A stretch of 20,413 nucleotides of DNA from Planctomycetota bacterium (GCA_021799715.1 JAJYZY010000038.1:1-20413), one strand, 5' to 3'; shown: positions 1 to 7,606, counted from the first letter of the stretch. Translations and numbers: made by a program. The notes: generated by a model from the letters alone, not told the origin.

Positions 1-63
1 TCAAGCCCGCTGCGCTGCGTGGCGGCTCGCTGCGCTCGCCGCCCCTACGCTGCGCGGGCTTGA
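1..63. repeat. GC-rich inverted repeat at window edge
   Basis: The first ten bases (TCAAGCCCGC) are the exact reverse complement of positions 54-63 (GCGGGCTTGA). Between them lie GGCGGC (21-26) and its complement GCCGCC (38-43), plus several near-copies of the word GCTGCGCT. The left arm touches the window edge, so the structure may extend outside. It could be an insertion-sequence border, a foldback repeat or a terminator of the upstream gene; no T-tract follows, so a terminator is less likely. A short CCCCAAGGGG palindrome (69-78) follows it. Confidence 0.55.
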
Positions 64-77
64 CTTCGCCCCAAGGG

Positions 78-123
78 GTGACACTTCTATTGAAACGAGT
101 ACCCGTGACATTTCTATTGAAAC
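78..123. repeat. Two 19-base direct repeats, IS-end-like
   Basis: GTGACACTTCTATTGAAAC (78-96) and GTGACATTTCTATTGAAAC (105-123) match at 18 of 19 positions with a 27-base period. Closely spaced near-identical repeats that begin with a TGACA-like word are typical of transposase-binding sites in the ends of some IS elements such as the IS21 and IS481 types. That comparison is from memory. No transposase remnant is visible, so this may be a solo end or the border of an element to the left. Confidence 0.6.
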
Positions 124-131
124 AGTATAAA
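105..131 (+). promoter_or_regulatory. Candidate sigma70-type promoter for icd
   Basis: GTGACA (105-110) differs from the -35 consensus at one base, and TATAAA (126-131) differs from the -10 consensus at one base. The spacer is 15 bases, shorter than ideal. The -35 hexamer belongs to the second direct repeat, so the icd promoter may be partly supplied by the IS-end-like sequence. This would leave a leader of roughly 85 bases before icd. Confidence 0.3.
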
Positions 132-224
132 ACCCGCATCCAAAGACTTGTTAAGAGCGGCGTTGTGTTTTAAGCTACCGTTCTGTTATTGAGATGATTA
201 TCATAGTACAAGGTGTTTTTTATT

Positions 225-1511
225 ATGACTAACAGTGAATTTACCAGTGTGCAAGTTCCGTCACATGGACAAGCCATTACCATGGGGGCGGATAGAAAAC
301 TGCACGTTCCGGATCATCCCATTCTGCCATTTATTGAAGGTGACGGCACGGGACCGGATATCTGGCGGGCCAGTGTGCGGGTGTTTGATGCGGCGGTGGC
401 AAAATCCTATGGCGGCAAACGCAAAATTGCCTGGATGGAAGTGTATGCCGGCGAAAAATCATTCCTGAAATTCAAAACCGGCGAACCGGTTGGGGATGCC
501 AAAGCCTGGCTTCCCGATGACACGGTCAATGCGTTTCGCAAATTTCTTGTGGGCATCAAAGGGCCGTTGACCACTCCCGTGGGCGGTGGAATTCGATCAT
601 TGAATGTGGCATTGCGGCAACAGTTGGATTTGTACGTTTGTGTGCGGCCCGTGCGCTATTTTAACGGTGTACCAAGCCCGGTAAAGCGCCCGGAAGCGGT
701 CAATATGGTCATATACCGGGAAAATACGGAAGATATTTATGCCGGAATTGAATGGGCCGCCGGCTCGCCCGAAGCTCAAAAAGTGCTGAAATTCATGGAG
801 TCGGAATTTCCAGCGGCGTTTAAAAAAGTGCGTTTCCCGGCAACGTCGGGAGTAGGCATCAAACCGGTAAGCAAAGAGGGCTCACAACGGCTGATTGGGG
901 CCGCCATTGATTATGCCATAGCCCACAAACGCAAAAGCGTCACACTGGTGCATAAAGGCAATATCATGAAATATACGGAAGGGGCCTTCCGCGACTGGGG
1001 TTATCAATTGGCCAGGGAGAAATACGGAGCGGTTGAAATCGATGGCGGTCCGTGGTGCAAGCTCCCCAATGGAATTGTTATTAAAGATTCCATTGCGGAC
1101 ATTACGTTGCAGCAGGTGCTCACCCGCCCGGAAGAATTTGATGTCATTGCCACGCTGAATCTCAACGGCGATTACTTAAGTGATGCTCTGGCGGCGCAGG
1201 TGGGCGGAATAGGCATTGCACCGGGCGGCAATATTAATTATCACACCGGCCACGCGGTGTTTGAAGCCACCCACGGCACCGCGCCCAAATATGCCAATCA
1301 GGATAAGGTCAACCCCGGAAGCGTTATACTTTCGGGTGTCATGATGCTGGAGCACCTTGGCTGGCAGGAAGCGGCGGATTCCATCGTCAAGAGCCTGGAA
1401 CGGACTATTGGTGATAAAATTGTGACCTATGACTTCGCCCGGCTCATGAGCGGTGCCAGAGAGGTTAAGTGCAGTGAATTTGCCGATGCGCTTATCGGCA
1501 ATCTGGCCTGA
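225..1511 (+). CDS. icd: NADP-dependent isocitrate dehydrogenase
   Basis: This enzyme oxidatively decarboxylates isocitrate to 2-oxoglutarate in the TCA cycle, in the cytoplasm. The 428-residue protein follows E. coli Icd almost end to end: IEGDG near the N-terminus, the substrate loop [12 protein letters not shown] with the serine (about residue 125) that AceK phosphorylates in E. coli, [28 protein letters not shown] and [17 protein letters not shown]. The lysine-tyrosine pair in APKY, the valine in QDKV and the tyrosine and arginine in YDFAR are the known NADP-selecting residues, so NADP is the expected cofactor. ATG at 225 is preferred over an in-frame GTG at 213 because AAGG at 210-213 gives it a usable ribosome-binding site and the shorter N-terminus fits the family. 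Close likeness to proteobacterial enzymes in a probable planctomycete could reflect old transfer. No aceK is in view. Confidence 0.97.
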   Translation: MTNSEFTSVQVPSHGQAITMGADRKLHVPDHPILPFIEGDGTGPDIWRASVRVFDAAVAKSYGGKRKIAWMEVYAGEKSFLKFKTGEPVGDAKAWLPDDTVNAFRKFLVGIKGPLTTPVGGGIRSLNVALRQQLDLYVCVRPVRYFNGVPSPVKRPEAVNMVIYRENTEDIYAGIEWAAGSPEAQKVLKFMESEFPAAFKKVRFPATSGVGIKPVSKEGSQRLIGAAIDYAIAHKRKSVTLVHKGNIMKYTEGAFRDWGYQLAREKYGAVEIDGGPWCKLPNGIVIKDSIADITLQQVLTRPEEFDVIATLNLNGDYLSDALAAQVGGIGIAPGGNINYHTGHAVFEATHGTAPKYANQDKVNPGSVILSGVMMLEHLGWQEAADSIVKSLERTIGDKIVTYDFARLMSGAREVKCSEFADALIGNLA

Positions 1512-1796
1512 AACCCGCGGCATGCCTATAATATGCGTGTTTAAAGATCGGAAGCTTCAGGATTTCGCGCCGGAGGCGGCATTTTGCGGATACATTGGTG
1601 TTTCCGTTCTGAAAACGCCGATAACCCGGCAGCGAAAAATCGCTTGCGGCGATGGCGTGTCGGCTATAAGGTATATGAATCAACCAAGGGCTTGCCGATA
1701 AAAGCTCCGGAAGTTGACGGCGGCTCCGACGAATAGCTGGCTGGCGGAACACGCGATGGAAACCATAACTCTCCGCGTTGCGGAAAAGGATTGATT
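1512..1796. other. Intergenic stretch with weak promoter-like boxes
   Basis: No convincing gene, known RNA or terminator is seen in these 285 bases. There is a perfect TATAAT at 1527-1532 without a good -35 partner, and a TTGCGG (1644-1649) / TATAAG (1665-1670) pair with a 15-base spacer that could drive the response-regulator gene downstream. The overlapping short reading frames look like chance. Confidence 0.35.
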
Positions 1797-2198
1797 ATGA
1801 GCGAACAATTTAAGGATAAAACAGTTCTGGTGGTGGATGACGACGCCGATGTATTGGCCACCATCACCGCGGCATTGTCCACAACCGGCGCTAAAGTTAT
1901 CTCCGCCGCGGATGGCAATACTGCCGTTGACATGGCGGAAAAAGATCAACCTGATTTGATCGTTCTGGATATGATGCTGCCCAAACGCAGCGGGTTTCTG
2001 GTGGTGGAGCGAATCAAGGCCCGCAAGCCAAAAGGCAGCAAGCCCTTTGTTATTATGATCACCGGCAACATGGGAACGCGCCACAAAACCTATGCTGAAA
2101 CGCTGGGTGTTGATGATTACATCAACAAGCCGTTCCGCATTGATCGGCTCATTACCTCAATGGATAAATTACTTAACCCCGCGCCGGCAGCGTCGTAA
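1797..2198 (+). CDS. Stand-alone response regulator receiver protein
   Basis: The 133-residue protein is a single CheY-like receiver domain with no output domain. The acidic pocket is VVDDDAD (Asp14-Asp16), the phosphoacceptor is Asp58 in LIVLDMMLP, the switch threonine is Thr89 in MITGN, and the conserved lysine is Lys111 in INKPF. All key residues are present, so it should accept phosphate from a histidine kinase; none is encoded nearby. It probably signals by protein contact rather than DNA binding. ATG at 1797 is chosen because AAGGA (1786-1790) lies six bases upstream; a TTG six bases earlier overlaps that spacing poorly. mutM begins 36 bases downstream on the same strand and may be co-transcribed. 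Its partner and output are unknown. Confidence 0.93.
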   Translation: MSEQFKDKTVLVVDDDADVLATITAALSTTGAKVISAADGNTAVDMAEKDQPDLIVLDMMLPKRSGFLVVERIKARKPKGSKPFVIMITGNMGTRHKTYAETLGVDDYINKPFRIDRLITSMDKLLNPAPAAS

Positions 2199-2234
2199 CG
2201 GCGTTGCATCGGTCGCCGCAACTGGATGCCGCTT

Positions 2235-3053
2235 ATGCCGGAGCTTCCGGAAGTTCAGGAAGTTCGCCGCACCCTTGAACCGTTTGTGCTCCATGTGCCA
2301 ATTGTTGATGTCATGGTCCTGCGGAAAAATTATATCCGTTCGGGGGCGGCAACCATCAAGAATCTGATCGGGCGGCGCGTCAGCCATACCGTGCGGCATG
2401 GTAAAAAGCTTTTCTGTATTTTTGATGATCTTCAGGTTCTGCTGCTCCACCTCGGAATGAGCGGATGCATTGAATGTTGCCAACGTGACATTCCGCGTCG
2501 GCCGCATACGCATTTTGCCCTGGTCCTGGCGACGGGCCTTGAAATGCGCATGCACGATCCGCGCCGCTTCGGCGGCGTGTGGCATTATGCTACTTGGCCG
2601 TCGGCTGAAAAAGCGCAAATAACCGGCAAGCTCGGGGTGGATGCCCTGGACGTTACCGCAGCACATTTCGTGACATGGCGGAACATGCGGGGCCGGTTGA
2701 AAGCGCAATTGTTATCGCAACGTACTGTGGCCGGCCTCGGAAATATCTATGTTGATGAATCGCTTTGGATGGCAAAACTGCATCCGCGGCAGATATTGTC
2801 CAAAATCAGGCCGGATCAGAAAGAAGCTCTGGCGCAAAGCATCCGCATGGTTCTTAACAAATCCATCAGCATGGGGGGCACAACGCTGCGGGATTATCGC
2901 AATGTAGCCCAACAGCAGGGGCGGTTCGCCCGAAGCCTGTGTGTTTATGGCCGAGCCGGGCTGCCGTGTCCGCGCTGCGGAAAAGCGTTGATTTCCGAAG
3001 TTATAAGTGGCCGCACAACCGTTTTCTGCGCCCGATGTCAGCGGAGAAACTGA
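2235..3053 (+). CDS. mutM: Formamidopyrimidine-DNA glycosylase (Fpg/MutM)
   Basis: This base-excision repair enzyme removes oxidised purines such as 8-oxoguanine and then cleaves the abasic site. The start is fixed at 2235 because the mature enzyme needs the N-terminal proline of MPELPEV as its Schiff-base nucleophile; an ATG three codons earlier would bury it. Visible hallmarks are Pro2 and Glu3, the lysine in RHGKK (about Lys57), HLGMSG, HDPRRFGG, GLGNIYVDESL, and a C-terminal zinc finger with Cys245, Cys248, Cys265 and Cys268 that includes GRTTVFC. The length of 272 residues matches the family (about 270). The conserved GRTT arginine favours Fpg over Nei. It follows the receiver gene by 36 bases with no terminator between, so the two may share a transcript. 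Confidence 0.96.
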   Translation: MPELPEVQEVRRTLEPFVLHVPIVDVMVLRKNYIRSGAATIKNLIGRRVSHTVRHGKKLFCIFDDLQVLLLHLGMSGCIECCQRDIPRRPHTHFALVLATGLEMRMHDPRRFGGVWHYATWPSAEKAQITGKLGVDALDVTAAHFVTWRNMRGRLKAQLLSQRTVAGLGNIYVDESLWMAKLHPRQILSKIRPDQKEALAQSIRMVLNKSISMGGTTLRDYRNVAQQQGRFARSLCVYGRAGLPCPRCGKALISEVISGRTTVFCARCQRRN

Positions 3054-3095
3054 AACATCGACGGTGCGGAGCATTTTTTCTTCATCGCCCGGTCG

Positions 3096-3125
3096 TTGTG
3101 GTTATGGCGTCCGGGGGTTTATAAT
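3096..3125 (+). promoter_or_regulatory. Candidate promoter before the small unknown gene
   Basis: A perfect TATAAT (3120-3125) sits 18 bases after TTGTGG (3096-3101), which shares only the TTG of the -35 consensus. The -10 box ends 47 bases before the ATG at 3173. This is the best promoter candidate for the start of the cassette at 3173-6202. Confidence 0.45.
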
Positions 3126-3172
3126 TCTGTTGCGTGATGAAGGTATGAATTCCTGAAGAGGTGCGGTTCTTT

Positions 3173-3559
3173 ATGGAAGAAGTTGGAGCGTTTGATCTTC
3201 ATGCGGCGTTTTTGCGCCGCGCCCAGCACGATATCAAAGCCTTCCTGGAGGCATTTGCCACCCGTCTGGAACAATCGCTTCCGGGGCAGGTGGAAGTGCA
3301 TCGGAAGAAGGATTCGTTGTTTGCGAAAACCCAGCATGTTGTCGGCATTACCGTGCATCTCGGAACAAACCGGTTTGTACTTGATAACTCCGGCCCCGGC
3401 CTGCATTTAAGCCGCTGTAACGAAGTGCGCGGCATTGTGCTGAAAAATGAGGAAATGCAACTGCCGGACTGGCTTAGCAGTCTAAATAAGGAACTAGGTG
3501 CCATGTCCGCCAACATGGCCGGGGCACAAGGCATTCTGCACGAATTTTTGATGAATTAG
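3173..3559 (+). CDS. Small conserved-looking protein of unknown function
   Basis: The 128-residue protein has no signal peptide or membrane segment and no motif I can assign. An N-terminal helical part (LRRAQHDIKAFLEAFATRLE) is followed by a probable beta region with LPGQVEVHRKK, VVGITVHLGTNRFVL and a VRGIVLKNEE strand, and then a helical tail with PDWLSSLNKELG. From memory, small proteins of this plan (a VRGVVL-type strand, then a W-L-x2-L helix) sit beside paired YbjQ-like proteins in actinobacteria, so it is probably a partner of the next two genes; this is unchecked. ATG 3173 is preferred over GTG 3161 because GAGG at 3158-3161 can serve as its ribosome-binding site. It is cytoplasmic by default. 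Confidence 0.8.
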   Translation: MEEVGAFDLHAAFLRRAQHDIKAFLEAFATRLEQSLPGQVEVHRKKDSLFAKTQHVVGITVHLGTNRFVLDNSGPGLHLSRCNEVRGIVLKNEEMQLPDWLSSLNKELGAMSANMAGAQGILHEFLMN

Positions 3560-3568
3560 ATTTTTCTC

Positions 3569-3597
3569 TTGCATGCCGGAGTGCTTATCGCTATAAA
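3569..3597 (+). promoter_or_regulatory. Candidate promoter for the YbjQ-like/pspA genes
   Basis: TTGCAT (3569-3574) and TATAAA (3592-3597) are separated by exactly 17 bases, the preferred sigma70 spacing, and lie 76 bases before the ATG at 3673. The -10 box is five of six; the -35 box keeps only TTG. No RpoN-type GG/GC element, as drives pspA in E. coli, was seen here. Confidence 0.45.
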
Positions 3598-3672
3598 GCC
3601 CACAGAGGGTTTCTTGCATCTGCGTTGAAGAGACCGTAAAGCGTTGAGATATCCTTTAAGAAGGGATTTGCC

Positions 3673-4584
3673 ATGTCGCTGCTGGGCCGAGTATTGGGGC
3701 AGAACCAGGATCCGGATTGGCAGCGGCATCAGGCCGAGCAGTTGGCCCGTAATCAGGCGTGGGACACGGCCTTAACCAATCAGACTCTGCCGGATTTCGT
3801 CAAGCAACGCCTTTTGGATACAAAATCGGGCAAGCTGCCATGGGTTTCCACCGGTTCGGTAGGGGCGCTTTTGGCGCAGCGATCGCACGGCATACACCCG
3901 TTGGGAATGGTATCGGGGAATTGCTGGTATCACTATGGCTATTCATGGACACGCGGCCATTATGACGGCTGGCACACCGCGATCGACCGCATGCAGCATG
4001 AGGCAACCCTGATGGGTGCCAACGCGGTGGTGGATGTTAAGTTAAGCGCTACGCGCATGGAAGGCACGGGGGAAGATCAGATGGATTACGCGGTGCTGGG
4101 CACAGCGGTGCGTATTTCCGGTCTGGCAACGCCGCGCGTTCCGGTGATCGCCACTGTTTCGGCACTGGAGTTCGCGCGATTAATGGAATCCGGAATTCTT
4201 CCCGTTGGCCTGGCCATCGGCGCGCACTATAACTGGCATTATTCGTATAGGAATGCATCCGGTCAGGGATCATGGTGGAATCAGGAACTCCGTGAGCTGT
4301 CGGATTTCATGACCGATGTTCGCCGCGCGGCGTTAAGCCAACTGGCTACGGATGCGGCGCGAATGGGCACCGGTGTACTGGCCCGCGTGCAATTTTCAGA
4401 ATTACTGCGCGGCGAACCAGCGGAACAAGACCCGCGGCAGAGGTTTCTCGGCCGGCACATTGCGTTCGGCACGGCCGTGCTTCATGAGCCGCGGCGGCAT
4501 ATATCGCTTAAATTGAGGCCCGTATTCAGCGTAAGTGATGGAAAAATGACACCGGTTATGCCTTCGGAAAAGGAGATTATCTAA
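3673..4584 (+). CDS. Tandem YbjQ-like (heavy-metal-binding domain) protein, first of pair
   Basis: The 303-residue soluble protein has a charged N-terminal helix (1-50) and two YbjQ/DUF74-like domains at about 58-150 and 157-285. Each shows the family plan: a first strand, a G-x-x-x-G turn, a helix of Arg/Met/Ala repeats, a G[AT][NG]-V strand and a terminal F/V-x-GTAV strand. In domain 1 these are MVSGNCWYHYG, GANAVVDVK and VLGTAV; in domain 2, AIGAHYNWHYS, MGTGVLARVQ and AFGTAV. Domain 1 has Cys84-x-Tyr86-His87; domain 2 replaces the cysteine with a His/Tyr/Trp-rich run (His185, His189). The 'heavy-metal-binding' label is a family annotation and metal binding is not shown here. The ATG has an AGAAGGGA ribosome-binding site. 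Its stop codon abuts the next gene's ATG, so the two are translationally linked. Confidence 0.85.
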   Translation: MSLLGRVLGQNQDPDWQRHQAEQLARNQAWDTALTNQTLPDFVKQRLLDTKSGKLPWVSTGSVGALLAQRSHGIHPLGMVSGNCWYHYGYSWTRGHYDGWHTAIDRMQHEATLMGANAVVDVKLSATRMEGTGEDQMDYAVLGTAVRISGLATPRVPVIATVSALEFARLMESGILPVGLAIGAHYNWHYSYRNASGQGSWWNQELRELSDFMTDVRRAALSQLATDAARMGTGVLARVQFSELLRGEPAEQDPRQRFLGRHIAFGTAVLHEPRRHISLKLRPVFSVSDGKMTPVMPSEKEII

Positions 4585-5433
4585 ATGGCGGACGAAACAG
4601 GCGCACAAGCAAATCCGGCTCTGGCCGGTCTTCCGAAACATGCTTTGGAGCGGTTGCAGGGGCTGCGGGAAGCGGGCCAAAGCGGCGGCATATTTACATC
4701 GGATTTATCCGTCAATGAGTTTTTGATGGTTCGTGAGGCGGGCTTTGAACCGCTGGGGCTGGTGGTGGGGTCCTGCATTTACCATGTTGGTATTCAGTAT
4801 GGTTCCTGGGGACAGAACCAGGAATTAAATGTCATTTCCCAGGCCATGTACCAGGCTCGGGAACTGGCCATGACCCGCATGGAGCAGGAGGCCTTGACGC
4901 TCATGGCCGACGGGGTTGTGGGCGTGCGGCTGGAAGTAAAACGATTGGGCTGGGATCGTGATATTCTGGAGTTCATGGCCATTGGGACGGCCATATCCCA
5001 CAGCGCGGGTCATCCCGGGTTTAAAGGGCCGAAGGGTATGCCGTTCACTTCGGACCTCTCCGGGCAGGATTTCTGGATGCTGCTGCGGGCGGGCCATCGG
5101 CCCCTGGCCATGGTCATGGGATCGTGCGTGTACCATGTGGCGCATCAGGGTGTGTTTAAGGCCATGGGCAATGTCGGTCGAAATGTGGAAATTACCCAAT
5201 TCACCCAGGCCATGTACGATGCCCGTGAATTGGCAATGGAACGCATGCAGAACGAAGCCAAAGAAGCCGGTGCGGACGGCGTGGTGGGCGTGCAGTTGCA
5301 TGAAGGATCGCATAATTGGCAGCCGCATGTCATTGAATTTTTCGCCGTTGGAACTGCGGTCAAGCCGATTGAGGATAAAGCCCTGATTCCTGAACCGGCT
5401 TCACCTCAGATTGTCATTCCGGTAAATGATTAG
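4585..5433 (+). CDS. Tandem YbjQ-like (heavy-metal-binding domain) protein, second of pair
   Basis: The 282-residue soluble protein starts directly after the previous stop codon, with AAAAGGAG (4568-4575) as ribosome-binding site. After a short helical lead it has two clearly duplicated domains: about 37-141 opens with FTSDLSVNEF and ends with MAIGTAI; about 153-263 opens with FTSDLSGQDF and ends with FAVGTAV. Both contain the motif GSC[IV]YHV (Cys64-His67 and Cys181-His184), an [AT]QAMYxARELAMxRM helix and a [DG]GVVGV strand. YbjQ-like proteins form homo-oligomeric rings in known structures, so two double-domain proteins could make a mixed assembly; that is inference. The C-terminus is a proline-rich tail. 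pspA follows after 46 bases with no terminator, so co-transcription is likely. No signal peptide is present, so it is probably cytoplasmic at the inner face of the membrane with PspA. Confidence 0.88.
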   Translation: MADETGAQANPALAGLPKHALERLQGLREAGQSGGIFTSDLSVNEFLMVREAGFEPLGLVVGSCIYHVGIQYGSWGQNQELNVISQAMYQARELAMTRMEQEALTLMADGVVGVRLEVKRLGWDRDILEFMAIGTAISHSAGHPGFKGPKGMPFTSDLSGQDFWMLLRAGHRPLAMVMGSCVYHVAHQGVFKAMGNVGRNVEITQFTQAMYDARELAMERMQNEAKEAGADGVVGVQLHEGSHNWQPHVIEFFAVGTAVKPIEDKALIPEPASPQIVIPVND

Positions 5434-5479
5434 GTATGCTGATTGTCTGTAATAAATATCCATTGATAGGAGTTTTGTC

Positions 5480-6202
5480 ATGAGCAACATGTTTCGCCGG
5501 GCCGCTGAGATTATTGAAGCGAAAGTCAATAAGTTTTTGAATAATGCCGAGAATCCGGATGAGACGCTGGATTTATCCTACGAGAAAATGCTCGGCGCTC
5601 TGCAGGAAACCAAACGGCATCTTGCGGATGTCGTGACCGAACAAAAAACACTCGAACGTCAAATGTTGGCGGCACAGGCGGATTCACATCGGTCCGAAAA
5701 CGATGCCCGCATGGCCTTACAGGCCGGGCGCGAAGATCTGGCAAAAGCCGCCCTGACGGAGAAACAGACCGCGGATCAGAAGGCCGCTTCCCTCAAAGAT
5801 GCCAGCGATCATGTTGCGGCACAATCACAAAAACTTATCAGCTATGAAAAACAGCTCGAAGACCGCATTGATCAATTCCGCACGCAAAAAGAAGTGATGA
5901 AAAGTCAGTATGACGCTGCCAAAGCGCAGGTAACCGTCAGTGAAAGTCTCGCCGGCATCGGCAATCAACTCGGTAACGTGGGTGATGCGCTGCAACGGGC
6001 CAAGGATAAAACCAATCAGATGCAATCACGGGCGGACGCGATGGAATCGCTGACCGACGCGGGTGTTCTCAGTGACGGCGTAGATGGGCGCACCAAAACC
6101 GAACGTGATCTGGATGCGTTGCGGGCCGGTTCCGGTGTCGAAGCTGACCTGGCCCGACTGAAGGGTGAAATCGGGCAGACCAAACAATTGCCTTCGGGAT
6201 AA
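5480..6202 (+). CDS. pspA: PspA/IM30 (Vipp1) family membrane-stress protein
   Basis: PspA-family proteins are ESCRT-III-like peripheral membrane proteins that polymerise on damaged inner membranes and limit proton leak. This 240-residue member shows the N-terminal amphipathic helix (FRRAAEIIEAKVNKFL), the NAENPDETLDLSYEKML segment that matches the family's AEDP-x-K start of helix 1, and a long Ala/Gln/Lys/Glu-rich coiled coil (about 30-190) with no transmembrane segment. The tail (190-240) is Gly/Asp-rich and matches the PspA family C-terminal helix (EADLARLKGEI). The start has ATAGGAG (5465-5471) about eight bases upstream. No pspF, pspB or pspC is nearby. Its partners appear instead to be the YbjQ-like pair and the small protein upstream, and the operon ends at the hairpin terminator downstream. 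Confidence 0.9.
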   Translation: MSNMFRRAAEIIEAKVNKFLNNAENPDETLDLSYEKMLGALQETKRHLADVVTEQKTLERQMLAAQADSHRSENDARMALQAGREDLAKAALTEKQTADQKAASLKDASDHVAAQSQKLISYEKQLEDRIDQFRTQKEVMKSQYDAAKAQVTVSESLAGIGNQLGNVGDALQRAKDKTNQMQSRADAMESLTDAGVLSDGVDGRTKTERDLDALRAGSGVEADLARLKGEIGQTKQLPSG

Positions 6203-6243
6203 TTCCAACGCATTGCAATTGTCCGTGACATCCACGGTGGTAG

Positions 6244-6283
6244 AAAAAAGCCCTGCGCGAATGTGCCGCGCAGGGCTTCTTTA
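6244..6283. terminator. Bidirectional intrinsic terminator
   Basis: GCCCTGCGCG (6250-6259) and CGCGCAGGGC (6267-6276) make a perfect 10-bp GC-rich stem with a 7-base loop. A run of six A (6244-6249) precedes it and TTCTTTATTT follows. The T-rich side ends the pspA transcript; read from the other strand, the A-run becomes a U-run that can end the convergent PEP-CTERM gene's transcript. Confidence 0.92.
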
Positions 6284-6424
6284 TTTGTTGTGCATTGAAT
6301 AATCGTGCGGCGAATTCTTAAGCCGCGGTTGCCACAGAATAATCCGTTGCTGTGTCGCATATTTCAGCATTCGCAGGAGAATGCCGAGGCGCCCAACCGC
6401 GGATAGTATCCGGTGATTGGCGGA

Positions 6425-7606
6425 TTACCGTGCCGCTTTCTTGCGCGGCATGAGAAACAGGCACGCACCACCGAAAATAAATAGCGCCACCGTGGCCGGT
6501 TCCGGTACCGCCGATGGATCATTAATAAATCCGATTCCGGCGGGGCCGCCCAGGCCGGTGACAATCGGGGTCATCACGCCGGTACTGAAGTTCAGCATAT
6601 CCAGGCTGTGATTGGTCTTATCCGATGAATAGGCCTGATTGAGAGTAAACCCATTGTTGGCGGTCAACGCGTAAACCACGTTGTTTTTCACATCGGAAAA
6701 TAACAGCGTGCCCTTCGCGGCTGTCGCAAAACCAGTGTCATCGGTATTAACCGGGTTGCCATTGGTATCCGTGAGATTAAGCAATGAGATGCTCTGATTT
6801 GGTCCGGGATTGGTAACTTCCGTCAGTTGTGCGCCACTTTCATTAGACAATAGCAGACTGCCGGTGGGGGTCAGGTTAAGCGAATCAGGATCAAATACGT
6901 TCATTTGCACGGACTGGCCGGTTACGGCATTGGTCGCCATATCATTGCCCCAGACCACGCCCATCGCGGTGGCAGTGGCGGGATAGGAATTGGGATCGGC
7001 GTTAACCTGATAAATAACCGGGTGGCTGTTGACCTGCCCCGGGCCGTCGCCCCCATTATCCGGATTTGAACCGGACGCATATAGCTGACCGTTAACAAAT
7101 TGCAGGCCGTCAAATCCGCCGCCATGGACTGATGGATTGGGATAGCCATAACGCATCTGTGATCCGGTCGCGGTATTGATGACCGTCAAGGCCGAGTTTC
7201 CATCTTCATTTTCATCCGTGTACAGCATGCCGTTGGCACCCATGGCCAGACCTTCGACATGTCCGGTCACATTGAAGTGATTAACAAGCTGGCCCGTAAG
7301 AGTGTACTGCGCGACCACGCTTTGACCGCCATCGCTGCCGTCGGACATGACGTTGTTGCCCCAGCCGATAAACACGCTGTTGCCGGCCACGGTAATATCA
7401 TCCGGAGCACTGACAACCTGCGAGGCTCCGGGAATAATTCCCTGATTCAAACCAGGCACCGTAAACGGCGCGGCAAAAGTGGTCAGAGAATATCCGGCCG
7501 CTACAACCGGACTGGCGTTGATGCCGGATACCCCCGCGGCCAGCGTGGCGGTACCGGCCAGTGCCAGGGCAATGGCCGCCTGAAACTTGGAACTGATGTG
7601 ACGCAT
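6425..7606 (-). CDS. PEP-CTERM secreted protein, probable beta-propeller
   Basis: The 393-residue precursor has an N-terminal signal peptide (about 1-32: basic start, Ala/Leu-rich core, small residues near NAS) and a C-terminal sorting signal: VPEPATVALFIFGGACLFL, then PRKKAAR. Such proteins are cut and anchored or released by an exosortase (EpsH-type) and often belong to the extracellular matrix. The middle has repeating VFIGWGNN, GHVEGLAMGANGMLY, GFDGLQFVNGQLYASG and GLGGPAGIGFI segments, as in NHL/SMP-30-like propellers; it may be related to the TIGR03118 family, not verified. No catalytic residues are recognised. The start is supported by GGAGG eight bases upstream (complement of 7615-7619). 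No exosortase gene is in the window. It reads towards pspA, with the shared terminator at 6244-6283. Confidence 0.88.
   Translation of the reverse strand: MRHISSKFQAAIALALAGTATLAAGVSGINASPVVAAGYSLTTFAAPFTVPGLNQGIIPGASQVVSAPDDITVAGNSVFIGWGNNVMSDGSDGGQSVVAQYTLTGQLVNHFNVTGHVEGLAMGANGMLYTDENEDGNSALTVINTATGSQMRYGYPNPSVHGGGFDGLQFVNGQLYASGSNPDNGGDGPGQVNSHPVIYQVNADPNSYPATATAMGVVWGNDMATNAVTGQSVQMNVFDPDSLNLTPTGSLLLSNESGAQLTEVTNPGPNQSISLLNLTDTNGNPVNTDDTGFATAAKGTLLFSDVKNNVVYALTANNGFTLNQAYSSDKTNHSLDMLNFSTGVMTPIVTGLGGPAGIGFINDPSAVPEPATVALFIFGGACLFLMPRKKAAR

Noticed and set aside
1453..1701. Open frame running from inside icd into the downstream gap
   Set aside because: Its first part is an out-of-frame reading of icd, its composition is unlike a folded protein, and no start signal is seen.
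2199..2234. Possible terminator between the receiver gene and mutM
   Set aside because: No stem followed by a T-tract is present in these 36 bases.
6367..6384. GCATTC / GAATGC six-base hairpin downstream of the PEP-CTERM gene
   Set aside because: The stem is short and lacks a U-run on the reverse strand; the strong hairpin at 6244-6283 explains termination better.
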